Shown piece by piece: positions 30,214 to 40,957 of a stretch of DNA of 64,000 nt (the first letter of the stretch is position 1; each line of letters starts with the position of its first letter). Both the position numbers and the translations under genes were made by a program. This DNA is from Phymorhynchus buccinoides (lineage: Eukaryota > Mollusca > Gastropoda > Neogastropoda > Raphitomidae). Below the pieces are notes generated by a model. That model saw nothing but the letters and a program-made list of their open reading frames with translations. It searched no databases and was not told where the DNA came from. Where the stretch lies: the NCBI GenBank assembly GCA_017654935.2, contig CM065684.1:60172786-60236785 (forward strand), read 5' to 3'.

Positions 30214-33200
30214 CTGTCAACAACAAAAATAAATGGATCATCGTTACACTTTCTTGGGGGTATTTCGTACAAATAGTTCCCCACCTTCAGAATTGTTCTG
30301 TGCTTGTAACTTCCTCTAATCTGTCACTCTCTTTAACTGCCTTTTTCTTTTGCTTTCTGTCATCTACTATCTTTCTGACTTATTGGCCCATTCTCCTGGC
30401 TTTAAAAAAAAAAAAAATCTTCCGAATAATTTCTCCTTTGAGCTCCTCCAAAATCGGAACATGTCGGCAGTGGGGAGACCAATGAAAACTGAAAAATGGA
30501 CACATAAGTACCTTACCCATTATGGCTTGGGGCCAACGAAGAAGAGGAATTGTTACCTAGGAAGGAATGTGGCAGAGTGGTAAAACGCTCAGCCTGACAA
30601 TTCAATGCCTGAGTGTCTTGGGTCAGAATCTGGGCCTCACTCTTTATTTTTAGTTCGGATGGGGACTCAAAGCAAGTCTGACCCATGCACTTTACACACG
30701 TAAAAACCACATAGCAATGAAATGTCAATAAGAGCAGGGACAGTCCCGCAGCCTGGTATGTACCAAACTGACAGCTAGGTTTCCCAGCATGCATCCAGGC
30801 TCCTGAAGAGATTGGTTGAGAGTGAGTTTCATCATTATCACCATCACCATCATCTTCATCATACCTCTTTCTCAATGTCCAAGGTTCGTGGTGTGGGACA
30901 GGGCAGGGGGGGGTTGCAGCATGTACTCACACACCCCACTAGATATCGGCCCAGAGTGAGTTTCTTCATCATCACCATCCACATCACCATCAAACCTTTC
31001 TCTATGTTAGAGGCCTGTGCAGTGGGGGGGGGGCAGCTTGTATTCACAGACCGCACTAGAGATCGGCCCAGAGTGAGATGCATCATCATCATCGACATCA
31101 CCATCACCATTATCATCATCACACCTCTCTGGATGTTAGAGCCTATGTAGGGGGGTAGGGGGTTAGCATGCATCCAGGCCCCAGTAGAGATTGGCCTAGA
31201 GCGAGTTACATTATCATCATCGTCATCATCATCCACATCACAACGGCCACCGTCATCACACCTCTCAATGTGAGAAGCCTGTGTAGGGGGGGAGGGGGTT
31301 AGCATGCATCCAGGCCCCAGTAGAGATTGGCCTAGAGCGAGTTACATTATCATCATCGTCATCATCATCCACATCACAACGGCCACCGTCATCACACCTC
31401 TCAATGTGAGAAGCCTGTGTAGGGGGGGAGGGGGTTAGCATGCATCCAGGCCCCAGTAGAGATTGGCCTAGAGCGAGTTACATTATCATCATCGTCATCA
31501 TCATCCACATCACAACGGCCACCGTCATCACACCTCTCAATGTGAGAAGCCTGTGGAGGGGGGGAGGGGGTTAGCATGCATCCAGGCCCCAGTAGAGATT
31601 GGCCTAGAGCGAGTTACATTATCATCATCGTCATCATCATCCACATCACAACGGCCACCGTCATCACACCTCTCAATGTGAGAAGCCTGTGGAGGGGGGG
31701 AGGGGGTTAGCATGCATCCAGGCCCCAGTAGAGATTGGCCTAGAGCGAGTTACATTATCATCATCGTCATCATCATCCACATCACAACGGCCACCGTCAT
31801 CACACCTCTCAATGTGAGAAGCCTGTGGAGGGGGGGAGGGGCGTCAGTATGTATTTAAGTCCCACTAGCGACCAGCCTAGAGTTTCATCATCATCATCAT
31901 CCACCATCATCATCATCATACCTCTCTCTCGTTGTCCGAGGTCTGTAATGTGGGGCAGGGGGGCAGCTTATATTCCAGCCCCACTAGGGATCGGCCCAGA
32001 GAGAGGGTCTCGTCCATGGAAGACAGCACCAGGGTCCTCTTCTTCTCGATGCTCTCCTTCACCTGACGCACCTGTACAGACAACCACCACCATCCCTTAT
32101 AGTTCAATGCTCCATATCATTTACTCAGGGGCATGTTGTCTCACTTCGCTAAAAAGATCACGTCGTTGCTTACGAAAATGTCCACGACGTTTTCCTGAAG
32201 TCTCTCGTCCCGGGAATATTTTGTACGGCTCTTAACTTCAAAAGCCGGAACAAAACCACAAGTTTTAACACTCCCAAAACTGGAAGCTACAAGTTTTGGC
32301 ACTCCTGAAACTGGAAGCCATAAGATTTGGCACTACTAAAACCGGAAGCCTCAAGTTTTAGCACTTCCGAAACTGGAAGCCTTATGTTTTAGCACTCCAA
32401 GATCCAATAACCAAATGTTTTGGCACTCCCAAAACTGGAAGCCACAAGTCTTAGCACTCCAAGATCCGATAACCACAAGTTTTGGCACTCCAAGATCCGA
32501 TAACCACATGTTTTGGCACTCCCAAAACCGGAAGCCACAAGTTTCAGCACCGAAAAACTGGATTTCCGGCGTGGTCCGGAATAAAAGCACTCCTGTATAA
32601 TATATATAAATATGTCTGAAGGCCTTTTACTTAAATGGCTTTAATCACAGTGGTTGACATTAACTTGTAGAAAGGCGCATTCACCGAAATATCCAGTAGT
32701 TTTGTTTTGTCTCTTGTGAATAAAATAACGTCACTTTGCACTTGTCGTGTAGTTGTAGTTTGTTGTATGTTCCAGTGACGTTGCAGTCTGTTTCAGTTTT
32801 TTGTAGAAAGGGCCAATAGTAAATGAGAGCTGTACTACATTATGATTTTCTATGTATTGGAATATCATGGTACAGCTTAGTCTTTCGTGGAAGACTTTGA
32901 CTCTCTAACTAGGGGGCATTTGCACTGGCTCTAGTGCTGCAGCCAATGGGATAGGTCGACCATTGGGGACATTCCCCAACACCAACTCTTGTCCTCAAAT
33001 TCCTTTGGCCGAGAGAGTAGGGATATACCCTGGGCAGATCTGCTTACCCCCTACACAAGTCTTGAGTAGTCTGGATGGCTGAAGTGAGTAGTTTGGGTGC
33101 AAAATGTGTAGTTTTATTCATTAACTCTTCTGCTGCTGTCGGCGGGTTGAACCGCCCGGTTTACCGTATACCGTTGCTAGCCATGGGAAAGCACAATCTT

Positions 33201-36200
33201 CCGCCATCTTCATTTGTAGGCTAAATTTTGTAATTTTCAATCGATTTTCGTCGCGTTTTCGATGATGGAAACTGAGGACTTTTGGCGTGAACCTCTACAA
33301 GATGGCGACAGTGACGACGAAGCATTTACTGTGGAAGAATCTGAACTTAGGCGAATAAAAAAGAGCATTGAAAGTGTTGAAACGATCTTGGGTTTGCAGC
33401 AGCAGATCGACACAGGTAATTTTCGTGATGATTCGAGCGAGTATTTTTTTAATGAATTTTTAAAGTGAGTGTGTGTGAAAATCAGTGCAGCGGCAAAAAT
33501 TACTTGGTGCGCAACGGTAAACAGTCTAAGTAATACTTGGTAGTAGAAGAGTTAATCCATCAAACAATGTTCACTGAAAATGAGTAATTAGAGCATTTGT
33601 TTTCAATTTTGAAGAGTAGCAGAGGTCCAAATTGAGTAGAATACTACTGGAAAAGAGTAGAGTAAACAGGTCTGCCTGGGCAAGGCTTCTCCACTATAAA
33701 CAAAAATGTAGCCCAGCCCGCCGGAATAGCAGCTGCCCCCTCTGCTATCTGACAGCCATTGTCGGAAACGACAGACAGGCAGACAACAACATATGTCTGC
33801 TGCATTTACCGTATTTTTCGGATCATTAGGCGCTGCTGTGTATAAGGCGAATAGGGCAATTTACAAGAAAAATCTGAAAAACATTAAAGTAAAAGCCGCC
33901 CTCGTTTATAAGGCGATACACACCTTGCAAAAGAAAGTCAAAGTTTGAAGCCGTACACGTCTTGTAAATGCTTACCGACCGCCATTACTGCTGTTATAAA
34001 CGAGAGTTGGCTCCCTTCTTAAATAATTGAACTTCCGTTTTTGCGACTTCCGGTTGTTGTGTTTGGACTTTTCTTCGCGAAAAATGGTAGAATGATGGCA
34101 TTTTAAGCTCTACAACGATGCTTTTTACATCCAATGAAGGGTTATGGCATCTGTTGGACAGTATCATTGATGATAATAGGGAATTTGGAGCATTTAATGT
34201 GAGTATTCGTCATATCGGCGACTCGTTACCACTTTCGATGTTGTGACTCACAGTAGACTGTACCGAGTACAGCAATCGTTGCCTCTCTTCTCACGATTTT
34301 GTTCACTAATAGGGCGCCCTCGTTTATTAGACGTATAGGTCGAAATTGGAAAAAAAAATATCGCCTTATAGTCCGAAAATAACGGTACCTGTTCCTTGTT
34401 GGTGGTGACCAGACTGTGCTGGTAGGCGGCCAGTTTCTCTGCCTCCCTCAGCTGTTTCTTCAGCTGGGCCACTCGCTTGTCCGTCGCCTTCTTCTCACTG
34501 CGCTGCTGACCCAGGGAGCTCTTCAGGTCCTTCAGCTTCACCTCTTCTGCTAGCAGCCGGCGCCTGGAATCATTGTGAGAAACAATGCATTCAAGTGTTT
34601 TTCTTTTTTACCTGCACAACAAAGGCTTCGCTATGCTCTAACTATGGCTGGGGACCAGAACGTGTATGAATACCAAAACCTCGTTGCTAAGGTGTCTCTC
34701 AGAGCATTGAAACTTCTTAGTAGGATGTGGATATGATCTTGTCACCACGGCTACGCCCGCCTGCCATTCTGTTCGCCACTTCAAACTAAAAATGCCATGT
34801 TCGGTCGTGGTGGCGCCCTCAGAGGAGGTCCTCACTCATGCTGGCTCCGCGACTAAGAGAATAGTGTCGTCAGTAGGGGGCTTAATAGGTGGTGTCCTGA
34901 ACAGGCTTCACTGAACTCCACCGAAGTGACTCAGCAGCTGTGCAGTGTCTCCTAGGTTGGTTGCCTCATGACGGCCTAACATAGATTCACTCCCCTTGGA
35001 CTGCTGGTCTCGGATTCTACGACCTGAACAAGCCGGGGTGTGGCTGCAAATTGGGATTCGAGATGAGTGGTGTGTGAGCAACGTCACTGTACGGCCCAGA
35101 AGATAGGACAGCAAAAAAATAAAAAAATAAAAAATAAATGCCACGTTGAAGAGACACCTTAGCACCAAGGTTTTGATATCATATTTGTATGCATCTGGTC
35201 CCCAGCCACAGAGTGTGTCAAGGTCGTGGAAGACCTCCTCAAGTGCAACAGTAAGAACAGCGCTCACAATAATATGAGGAGTGGAGACCCATAGCTGAGG
35301 AATTGCCCACTGAGCTATGCTCAATGGCGCAGGCTCCACGCTCCCAGTATTTTGCCGCTACCGCCGCTGTCCTCTCTCTCACTATGCTGCCACTATAATG
35401 TCTCCAGTCTCACTATGCTCTCACCACACTTCCATGGATGCAACTGGAGAAAATCCAAAAACAGGCAAGGCAGGGGTCCATGGGCTGCCCAGGCATCCAG
35501 CAGGGTACAGGGGCAGAGCCCCTGTTGGGGGGTCAGGGGTGCAACGCCCCCCTGAAGCTGAAGAAAAAGCAAAATCATACTCAATTTGAAGCCTATTCCA
35601 TGCTTGTAAAGTGAGAATTCAACACTTTTTTCCCCTTGAACTTTGAATAATTTTTTTGTGTGGTCATAATTTTGAAAATCAGTCGCCGCCTCGTATCCGA
35701 GGCCAGGTTGCATCCATGCACATTATTTTCTGCCACGACCAGGTTTTGAGCATGTTCAAAATGCGCGCAGCATGACCGCAGCCTATCCTGCTCTCCACAC
35801 TCCTGCCAGGACCCCACAACAATCTTACTGCCTTACATATAGCTTCAACATCCCACTCCATGTCCATGTCATGCTGAGCCACGTTTTGGCTGGGTTTTTT
35901 TTAGGTCGTAACCTCTGTGTGAAGGGGGTTTACAGTCACTCCTGTCTTTGTGTCAGAAGGAAATGTTTGCAATCATGGGGAAAACAATAACAACAACTGA
36001 ACAAGTGTGCATGCATGATTTTTTTTTGCCTTCAGGTTTTCTTTTTACATCAGAAGAGAATGTCTGCAATAACTGAGGAAAAAGAAAAAAAAACTTTCCA
36101 TAAATTTTATGTCTTTATTTCCCATTCAATTCTTATGTTGTTTTTTATATATACATATTACAAGGGATGATCTGCAATCTTGAAAAACTGAGGTGGGGAA

Positions 36201-39200
36201 GCGGTGGATGGATGGAGGGGGGGGGGCATACTACCGGTACATCAATTTAATTTCCCAGTCTCACTTAAGTTTTTTCATTACAAAGAAAAGTCTTCAATAT
36301 AAAAAAGAAAAAACAAGATGGCAACGCCATGTAAACATACTCCCAGTACCAGCAACACCACACACAAATACACATCCACACAGACCTCACCATACATATG
36401 ACTTAGACAAGGGAATTAATTTTGGACTCTATGGTCATTGTGTATTTTTGTGTTTAATAATTTACAGTATAACATTGTTTAGAAATAAGATATTTTGCAA
36501 CAAAATGGTATTCGGTAGCGCCTTTTCAGCATACCTGCTTTGGTTTAAATCCACCTATTATTTTTTAAATAATTAGTGTTTATTAATATTCAAAACATAC
36601 TCACTGGGATTACGTTGATATGGCTTGTCGTTCTGTGAATCTGACATGGTGTGCAGCATCTGCAAGGTCTAAGAAACTTTTTTTTTTAAAGCTTTGTCAG
36701 CTTATTCTTTAACCCTCAATAAATATGATTTTGACTTGACTTGACTTTGACCCACTGCCTCTCTCTCACTGACTGGATGCTGGAGAGGTTGGTCTCCTTG
36801 TCTTCCAGGGACCTCTGCAGCAGGTTGCGCAGCGCCCCTTTCACCTCCGTCACCATCTCCACCTCCCCTTTTCCCACCCCGGAACTGGACACTGCCGGCT
36901 GATTCACAGTCTGGACAAAGAGAAATAAATCCCGCATCAGAACTGTCTGAAGTGCAATCCTCTGAAAGCCGCGGTACTAGGGCCATCAAGGTCCAAGAGT
37001 GTGAAGCAACAGCACTGAAAACAGTTCCCAACACAACCAAAAGGCCACATGTGGTAAGGAATCATTTTAAAATGCTACTCTTTGCCTGGGCTTAACCCTT
37101 TCGCCGCCAGCCATTTTTCAGTGAAAAACTACCATTAAACTTAACTGGGTAGAGAAAATCAAATATCTGCAATAGTGCAAATTCCTCTGTGACATATATA
37201 ACATTAGGTCTATCCTTACCTCCCAAAATTAACCTTTTCGCCGCCAATGTCGCATTTATGCACCACAATGGTGTTAACACCCATGTTTAAAAGGCATCAA
37301 AGCAGGGCGTGTTATCCGAAGACCCTATTTTCTTTATTTTGGGAGGTAAGGATAGACCTAATGTTAAACATGACTGTCAGAGAAATTCCCAATATTGCAG
37401 ATATTTTTTCTCTCTACCTGGTTAAATTTAATGGTATTTTTGGCTGAAAAATGACAGGCGGCGAAAGGGTAACAAACATAGGGTCTTTGGATAACAGGTC
37501 CTGATTTGATGCCTCTAAGTGACATGGGTGTTAAACCATTGTGGTGCTAAAATGCGACATTGGCAGTGAAAGGGCTAAGGCTGAGTCAGACCAATTGACA
37601 TAGGCTAGAACACCAAGACTACATGAAAATGTTATTATGTTCTGCATAGTTATGCGGGGGTTGTCTTTAGCCGTGGCAAGCTCTTAGCATAATATCATCA
37701 GCATCCCAAATCCTCCTAAGTCAAGAGTGTGGCTGCCCATGTGGCGGGGTAATACAAAACGGTCACACATGTAGTAATCTCTTCTCATCCATAGCTGATG
37801 CACTTGTACCATAGTGTTCAAGTGCTTCCGCTGTTGGGATGATCCCTGGAGTCTTTCAGCCAGGGTAGGCCAACAAACAACAATCCTCTGGCAGCAATCA
37901 CTAATCCTCTGAAATGTGCAAATCCTCTGACGATTCTGATGCCTGTAAATAAATATAATAGAATGAAAGGTGGGTTTATCGTCCACTCGGCTACAAAGAG
38001 CACATGTGAGATGAACCATCAACCAACCACCACAACCGTCAAGGACTACAAATTTAATTTTGAGATAGCCAATATTTTATTTTGAGACAAAAAAATGACA
38101 ATAAGAAGGATTAAATTGAGACACACACCCAAAAAAAGTGTGAATTATCCCATTTTTGTGGTACATGTTTTTGAGTTAGCTGGTTTGCGCTGCCGTTTCA
38201 CAAACCTTTTCATCAGCTGCTGGTCTGTCTCTGTCCTTGTCCTTTGTGGATGTGGCAGATTCAGGCCTGACAGTGTCATCTGTCACTGCCGTCATGACGT
38301 CTGTTGTTGCTTCTTCAGTCTGTTCACCACTGACGATGCTTGGTGTGATTGGCTCAGCTTCGAATGGCGTGACTGGCTCGGTTTCCACGACATAACCTGA
38401 AGTGTTGGACGCAGAGCGCTCCGTTTTAACCCCGCTCTTAACAGGCGTCTTGCCTTTGACGTCAAAATGTATCTCGGGCTCCGATTCTGCAACAGACACA
38501 GAGTTCCATGGTTAGTGTGAAAAACGTTTGATTTTAAAAGGAGTTTGTATCAGTGACTGGCATTTCCATCCTAACAAAACAACACCTGAAACAAAGCCGT
38601 ACCATCTAAGGGCATGGGCACAAAAACATGGAAACCCATCAGCATATACCATGCACAGTCTGCCAAAATAAATCTGGAAGTAAGAAATATGAAGGAGTGT
38701 GGACATGAACGTAGAAATCCATCCGCATTGTCTGTGCGGAAACTCATATACCATTAAAAAAAAAAGTCATATAGTGATATACCTATTCACATTTTAATGA
38801 TTTTGACCGATTGCCCTTCAAAAACTTGCTCAGACCCAAAATAATTATGCAATGTCATTGCCAAAGAGAGGACGTTATATAGGCCGCGAGGCCTAGGCTT
38901 AAGAGCCTGTCCCTACTACTACTACATTTTGTGCATGGAAACCCATCCGCATGTTCTGCCCTTAAAGACACACTGACCCAGCAAAATTAAGTACCTTGAT
39001 TTTTTCTGACCACGTGTGACCCACATACAAATGTCCCCAATTCAAATTGAGGCTGCTCTTCAAATTCTCTGTCTCGTTTTGAATTTGGGGGTATTTGTAT
39101 GGGAGTCACACCTGCCAAAATAACACGTGAAAACCGTGATTTTCACTCATGGGTGTGGTGGGTCTTTAAGCAAGACGGTAAGCTAAAAAGTACTCACCGA

Positions 39201-40143
39201 AGTTGTATCTTTATGAATATGCAAAGTCATCAACAATCAGACTCAGTGGAATTTAATTTAGAAGGCTTGCTGTTTGGATGATAGATATGTCATAACAACC
39301 ATTATGATTATCATCACATCTCAGGGACAATTCGGTTGAAATTCATAATGATCAGCTAGTAAGTAGCATTTTTAACCCCTTCACTGCCAGAGGAAAACGG
39401 ATAAATTGTCGATTTTCTTATTATAAAATTTAAAAGAGACCTGTTATATATAGTGTTAGACTCAATCTGAGAAAATGGTCTAGAGACATATCTTTCCTGA
39501 ATTGTCTAAACCAACAACCATCATCCCAGGGCTATATGACTTCAAAGGTAATGACATCATCAATGACATCACACAAGTTGTCCATCATCCATGTCAAATT
39601 CTTTGTTAAGTCATTAGTACATTACTATCAACCATGCAATCCAACAAATAACAGGGTAAAGAAGAGAAAGATAAAACTCACACACACACACAAAAACCAT
39701 TGATAATAAATTATTTCTTCTGGGGGCATACATTTCAAACTTTAACTTTAACAGGAGATGGGATTACCGTTAAAGCTTTTCTTTCTTTTTTTTCAGGAAA
39801 AAAGGTATAAGAATACAGTGTATTCACAAGTTTTAGAAGGACTTGAACTTGAAGCAATGATGTGAGTAGGCCTGTTTCAGCATTAACAATTCTATTGTAT
39901 TACGATTGAAAAAAGAACATTAACAAATAACTACTAGTAAAGTGGCCATACTCGATGCAGTAGGCCTGTGCCGTCTACACATCATTCAGTTTTATTGCTA
40001 TTGAACGAGATACTGTAGTTAGTGTAGTAGCATTTACCCGAGTTCTCATCCTGTGTCGTCGATAGCGGTTGCAGCTCTTCCTCCGAGTCGACCTCGACCT
40101 TCACCTTCGACCTCCACCGCTGATCACCAGGGAACACCGCCAT
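28747..40143 (-). CDS. C2H2 zinc-finger protein with N-terminal acidic and coiled-coil region (multi-exon)
   Basis: Nuclear DNA-binding protein, probably a transcription factor; target unknown. Exons: 40143(ATG)-40038, 38486-38206, 36910-36770, [one unplaced], 34563-34389, 32071-31922, 30213-28747. All placed junctions are GT-AG and agree in phase except 36770 to 34563, where phase 0 meets an exon needing two bases; a short exon must lie between. Order in the protein: acidic, Ser/Thr/Glu-rich N-terminus, a Lys/Gln/Glu coiled coil (AQLKKQLREAEKLAAYQ), a Pro/Asp-rich linker, then 16 fingers. That these exons form one gene is inferred from strand, order and phase; transcript data are needed to be certain. 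No orthologue is named. Confidence 0.75.
30252..30548 (+). mobile_element. SINE-like element, type 2, third copy
   Basis: CACCTTCAGAATTGTTCTGT ... TTGGCCCATTCTCCTGGC ... AGTGGGGAGACCAATGAAAA ... CCTTACCCATTATGGC, with a GAAGAAGAGG tail. It lies just upstream of the finger exon's acceptor. Confidence 0.75.
30760..31921 (-). repeat. 116-137-bp tandem array of the 3' half of zinc-finger exon E with its donor
   Basis: Unit starts at 30864, 30995, 31124, 31261, 31397, 31533, 31669, 31805, then the true exon at 31921; a tenth partial copy lies at about 30784-30863. Five successive spacings near the centre are 136-137. Each unit holds an image of the exon end (for example LTLGRYLVGCVSTCC... DIEKE), the donor (GAG/GTATGATG or GAG/GTGTGATG), and an ATC/CAT-rich intron start. 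The copies nearest the finger exon are most diverged; the 136-bp copies are almost identical. Confidence 0.9.
31922..32071 (-). CDS. zinc-finger gene exon E
   Basis: Fifty codons, phase 0 at both ends: VRQVKESIEKKRTLVLSSMD, then ETLSLGRSLVGLEYKLPPCP, then TLQTSDNERE. Acceptor CTGTACAG, donor GTATGA. The charged first half continues the coiled coil of the upstream exon (NKEQ/VRQVKE). The 3' half and donor are the source of the array at 30864-31921. Confidence 0.82.
32240..32560. repeat. degenerate ~35-bp tandem repeat
   Basis: About nine units of the form (A/C)CGGAAGCCACAAGTTTTGGC followed by ACTCC(C/A)AAA. It lies in the zinc-finger intron between exons D and E. A related sequence (CCAAAAACCGGAAGCCACAT) appears at 11229. 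Confidence 0.85.
32930..33800 (+). repeat. dispersed repeat interrupted by a TTAA element
   Basis: CTTGTCCTCAAATTCCTTTG ... ATACCCTGGGCAG (32990-33045) and CTCCACTATAAACAAAAATG ... GACAGACAGGCAGAC (33690-33785) match contiguous sequence at 45030-45205. Confidence 0.65.
33121..33555 (+). mobile_element. TTAA-type element with short acidic ORF
   Basis: TTAACTCTTCTGCTGCTG at the left, AGTAGAAGAGTTAA at the right, 435 bases. ORF 33262-33468 reads MMETEDFWREPLQDGDSDDE then AFTVEESELRRIKK and more acidic sequence. It resembles a piggyBac-type transposase N-terminus in style only; no catalytic part. Confidence 0.7.
33807..34387. mobile_element. TA-flanked MITE (ACCGTATTTTTCGGA ends) at a splice donor
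   Basis: Left TACCGTATTTTTCGGATCAT, right TATAGTCCGAAAATAACGGTA. Inner repeats GCCCTCGTTTATAAGGCG and GCGCCCTCGTTTATTAGACG. TA duplication at 33807-33808 and 34386-34387. The right end abuts zinc-finger exon D. Confidence 0.85.
34389..34563 (-). CDS. zinc-finger gene exon D: coiled coil
   Basis: Encodes RRLLAEEVKLKDLKSSLGQQ, then RSEKKATDKRVAQLKKQLRE, then AEKLAAYQHSLVTTNKEQ. The heptad-like Leu/Ala spacing and high Lys/Glu/Gln content predict a coiled coil. Acceptor GATTCCAG, phase 2 in; donor GTACCG, phase 0 out. The donor is unusual because only its first G belongs to the host: the following TA is the target site of a transposon (33807-34387). Confidence 0.8.
34637..35210. mobile_element. 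foldback element with ~60-bp inverted ends
   Basis: CTATGGCTGGGGACCAGAAC ... GCTAAGGTGTCTCT at the left is repeated inverted at the right (AGAGACACCTTAGC ... CTGGTCCCCAGCCACAG). The interior has no coding match. Located in the zinc-finger intron upstream of exon D. Confidence 0.75.
35211..36700. other. zinc-finger intron; unplaced exon expected here or nearby
   Basis: GC-rich dispersed repeat at 35455-35565; the rest is AT-rich. A short exon ending in phase 2 must lie between 34563 and 36770, but none was recognised. Confidence 0.4.
36770..36910 (-). CDS. zinc-finger gene exon C
   Basis: Forty-seven codons, phase 0 at both ends: TVNQPAVSSSGVGKGEVEMV, then TEVKGALRNLLQRSLEDKET, then NLSSIQS. 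Acceptor TTTGTCCAG, donor GTGAGA. Just downstream, the intron holds a LINE-type 3' tail with TCAAG repeats at about 36716-36755. Confidence 0.72.
37092..37577. mobile_element. TTAACCC MITE inserted into another copy of itself
   Basis: Outer copy 37092-37228 plus about 37473-37577; inner copy 37229-37472, inserted at a TTAA inside the outer one. The outer halves rejoin exactly compared with 15558-15795 and 19326-19570. Confidence 0.85.
37950..38035 (-). mobile_element. SINE 3' end (GTAGGCGAGCGGGACGTTAA family)
   Basis: On the minus strand, CTCTTTGTAGCCGAGTGGAC, then AAACCCACCTTTCATTC. Relatives at 59636-59690 and, more distantly, 58430-58510. Confidence 0.5.
38206..38486 (-). CDS. zinc-finger gene exon B: acidic region
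   Basis: Ninety-three codons plus a split one, phase 1 in and 0 out. It encodes ESEPEIHFDVKGKTPVKSGV, then a stretch rich in Glu, Thr, Ser and Pro (VETEPVTPFEAEPITPSIVS), ending in DRPAADEK. Acceptor CTGTTGCAG, donor GTTTGT. Low-complexity, acidic and probably unstructured. Confidence 0.72.
38962..39169. mobile_element. TTAAAGAC MITE, copy 1
   Basis: TTAAAGACACACTGACCCAG to GTGGTGGGTCTTTAA, with internal inverted segments TACAAATGTCCCCAATTCAA and TTTTGAATTTGGGGGTATTTG. Copy 2 is at 49863-50083. Confidence 0.8.
39372..39590 (+). mobile_element. TTAA-type MITE, left part
   Basis: TTAACCCCTTCACTGCCAGA at the left; the first ~90 bases match 1-94 inverted. The right end was not found; similarity to the 5813 subfamily fades near 39590. 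Confidence 0.6.
39591..40037. other. zinc-finger intron A, nothing recognised
   Basis: AT-rich sequence between the element and exon A. Confidence 0.5.
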
Positions 40144-40156
40144 GGGGTCGGCAAGT
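40038..40156 (-). CDS. zinc-finger gene exon A, possible first coding exon
   Basis: Acceptor TTTCCACAG at 40157-40158, donor GTAAAT. It encodes LADPMAVFPGDQRWRSKVKV, then EVDSEEELQPLSTTQDENS. The ATG at 40143-40141 sits in CCCCATGGCG, a good start context, and is taken as provisional start; the frame is also open upstream. Phase 1 out fits exon B. If the acceptor is real, a further 5' exon exists. Confidence 0.65.
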
Positions 40157-40529
40157 CTGTGGAAATACAACTCAATATCATTGCTAGTCCTCTTCGCTCC
40201 AGGTGGACCATAAGGCACCAGCAAAGGTCCTCCAACCTGGCCAAGCCAGCCCAGCTCATTCCATGTCTTTCCTGCTGTCCCCATCTCTTCCTCCACAGTC
40301 CTCCTCCAGAATAAAGATTAGGTATGAATCTGTGCAGGGCGTCAGCCACGGCGCGATTCACGGATAAACAGCCCAATCCGAGAGACGGATCGGAAATTGG
40401 GTTAGAGTTAGAGTTGTCAGTTTTTAAAAAACACCTAAAACCTAAGCCAAGGAAAAAGAAACAAAGAAGGCACTCCAACTGAAAGAACGAAGGCGAAAGC
40501 TAGGCCTTTGTAAGTTGTAAACAATCAAG

Positions 40530-40676
40530 ATGGTGGCTTACAGTTTTGGTGCAGTTAGCGAAAGACGATGCTTCCCAAATGCACACAACAAAACCATCCG
40601 AGACTGTAGTTGCATGGAACTCCATGACCCCAGAAATCACCCAGTCCCCCACATTTTCAGCTTCTTCATCTCGAGG
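40530..40676 (+). CDS. possible divergent first exon, unknown protein
   Basis: ATG in CAAGATGGTGGC, followed by 49 open codons to donor CGAGG/GTAAGC in phase 0. The peptide is MVAYSFGAVSERRCFPNAHN then KTIRDCSCMELHDPRN then HPVPHIFSFFISR. It lies 387 bases from the zinc-finger gene's provisional ATG on the opposite strand, the spacing of a shared promoter. AAGATGGTGGC resembles a YY1 site at a start codon. No domain recognised and no second exon found; it may be chance. Confidence 0.25.
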
Positions 40677-40896
40677 GTAAGCTGTCTGCTTAAGCGCACA
40701 CCAACACACACACCCTCCCCCTGTCCTTCCCTCCCCTCTCTCCACCCCGCACACCGACACACACACCCTCCCTCTGTCCTTCCCCCCCCTCCCCTACCCT
40801 CCCTTCCCACCACTTCTCCTCTTTCTTTGTTTTTTTATTTCTTCTTCCTTGTGTGGGGCCAGGTGTTCTCGGACTATCTGTCTAGGCTCTTCTTTC

Positions 40897-40932
<36 letters not shown>

Positions 40933-40935
40933 AGT
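40677..40935. repeat. C-rich tract with poly-C run
   Basis: CACA/CCCTCC-rich from 40700, with an unbroken run of about 34 C at 40899-40932. Confidence 0.9.
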
Positions 40936-40957
40936 GATGTTTCTTTGAAGGAAGTGC

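Noticed and set aside
30859..31305. Asp/Met-rich 148-residue frame
   Set aside because: Only the pieces matching exon E are meaningful; the rest is intronic ATC repeat.
34908..35339. 143-codon minus-strand frame
   Set aside because: Runs through the inverted end of a foldback element; no splice sites or family match.
40160..40300. Upstream extension of zinc-finger exon A (MEEEMGTAGKTWNELGWLGQ)
   Set aside because: Looks like decayed retroelement sequence, and a good acceptor separates it from exon A.
40530..40676. THAP-domain exon
   Set aside because: The start context fits, but the C-x2-4-C spacing and later Cys/His of a THAP domain are absent; kept only as a low-confidence unknown exon.
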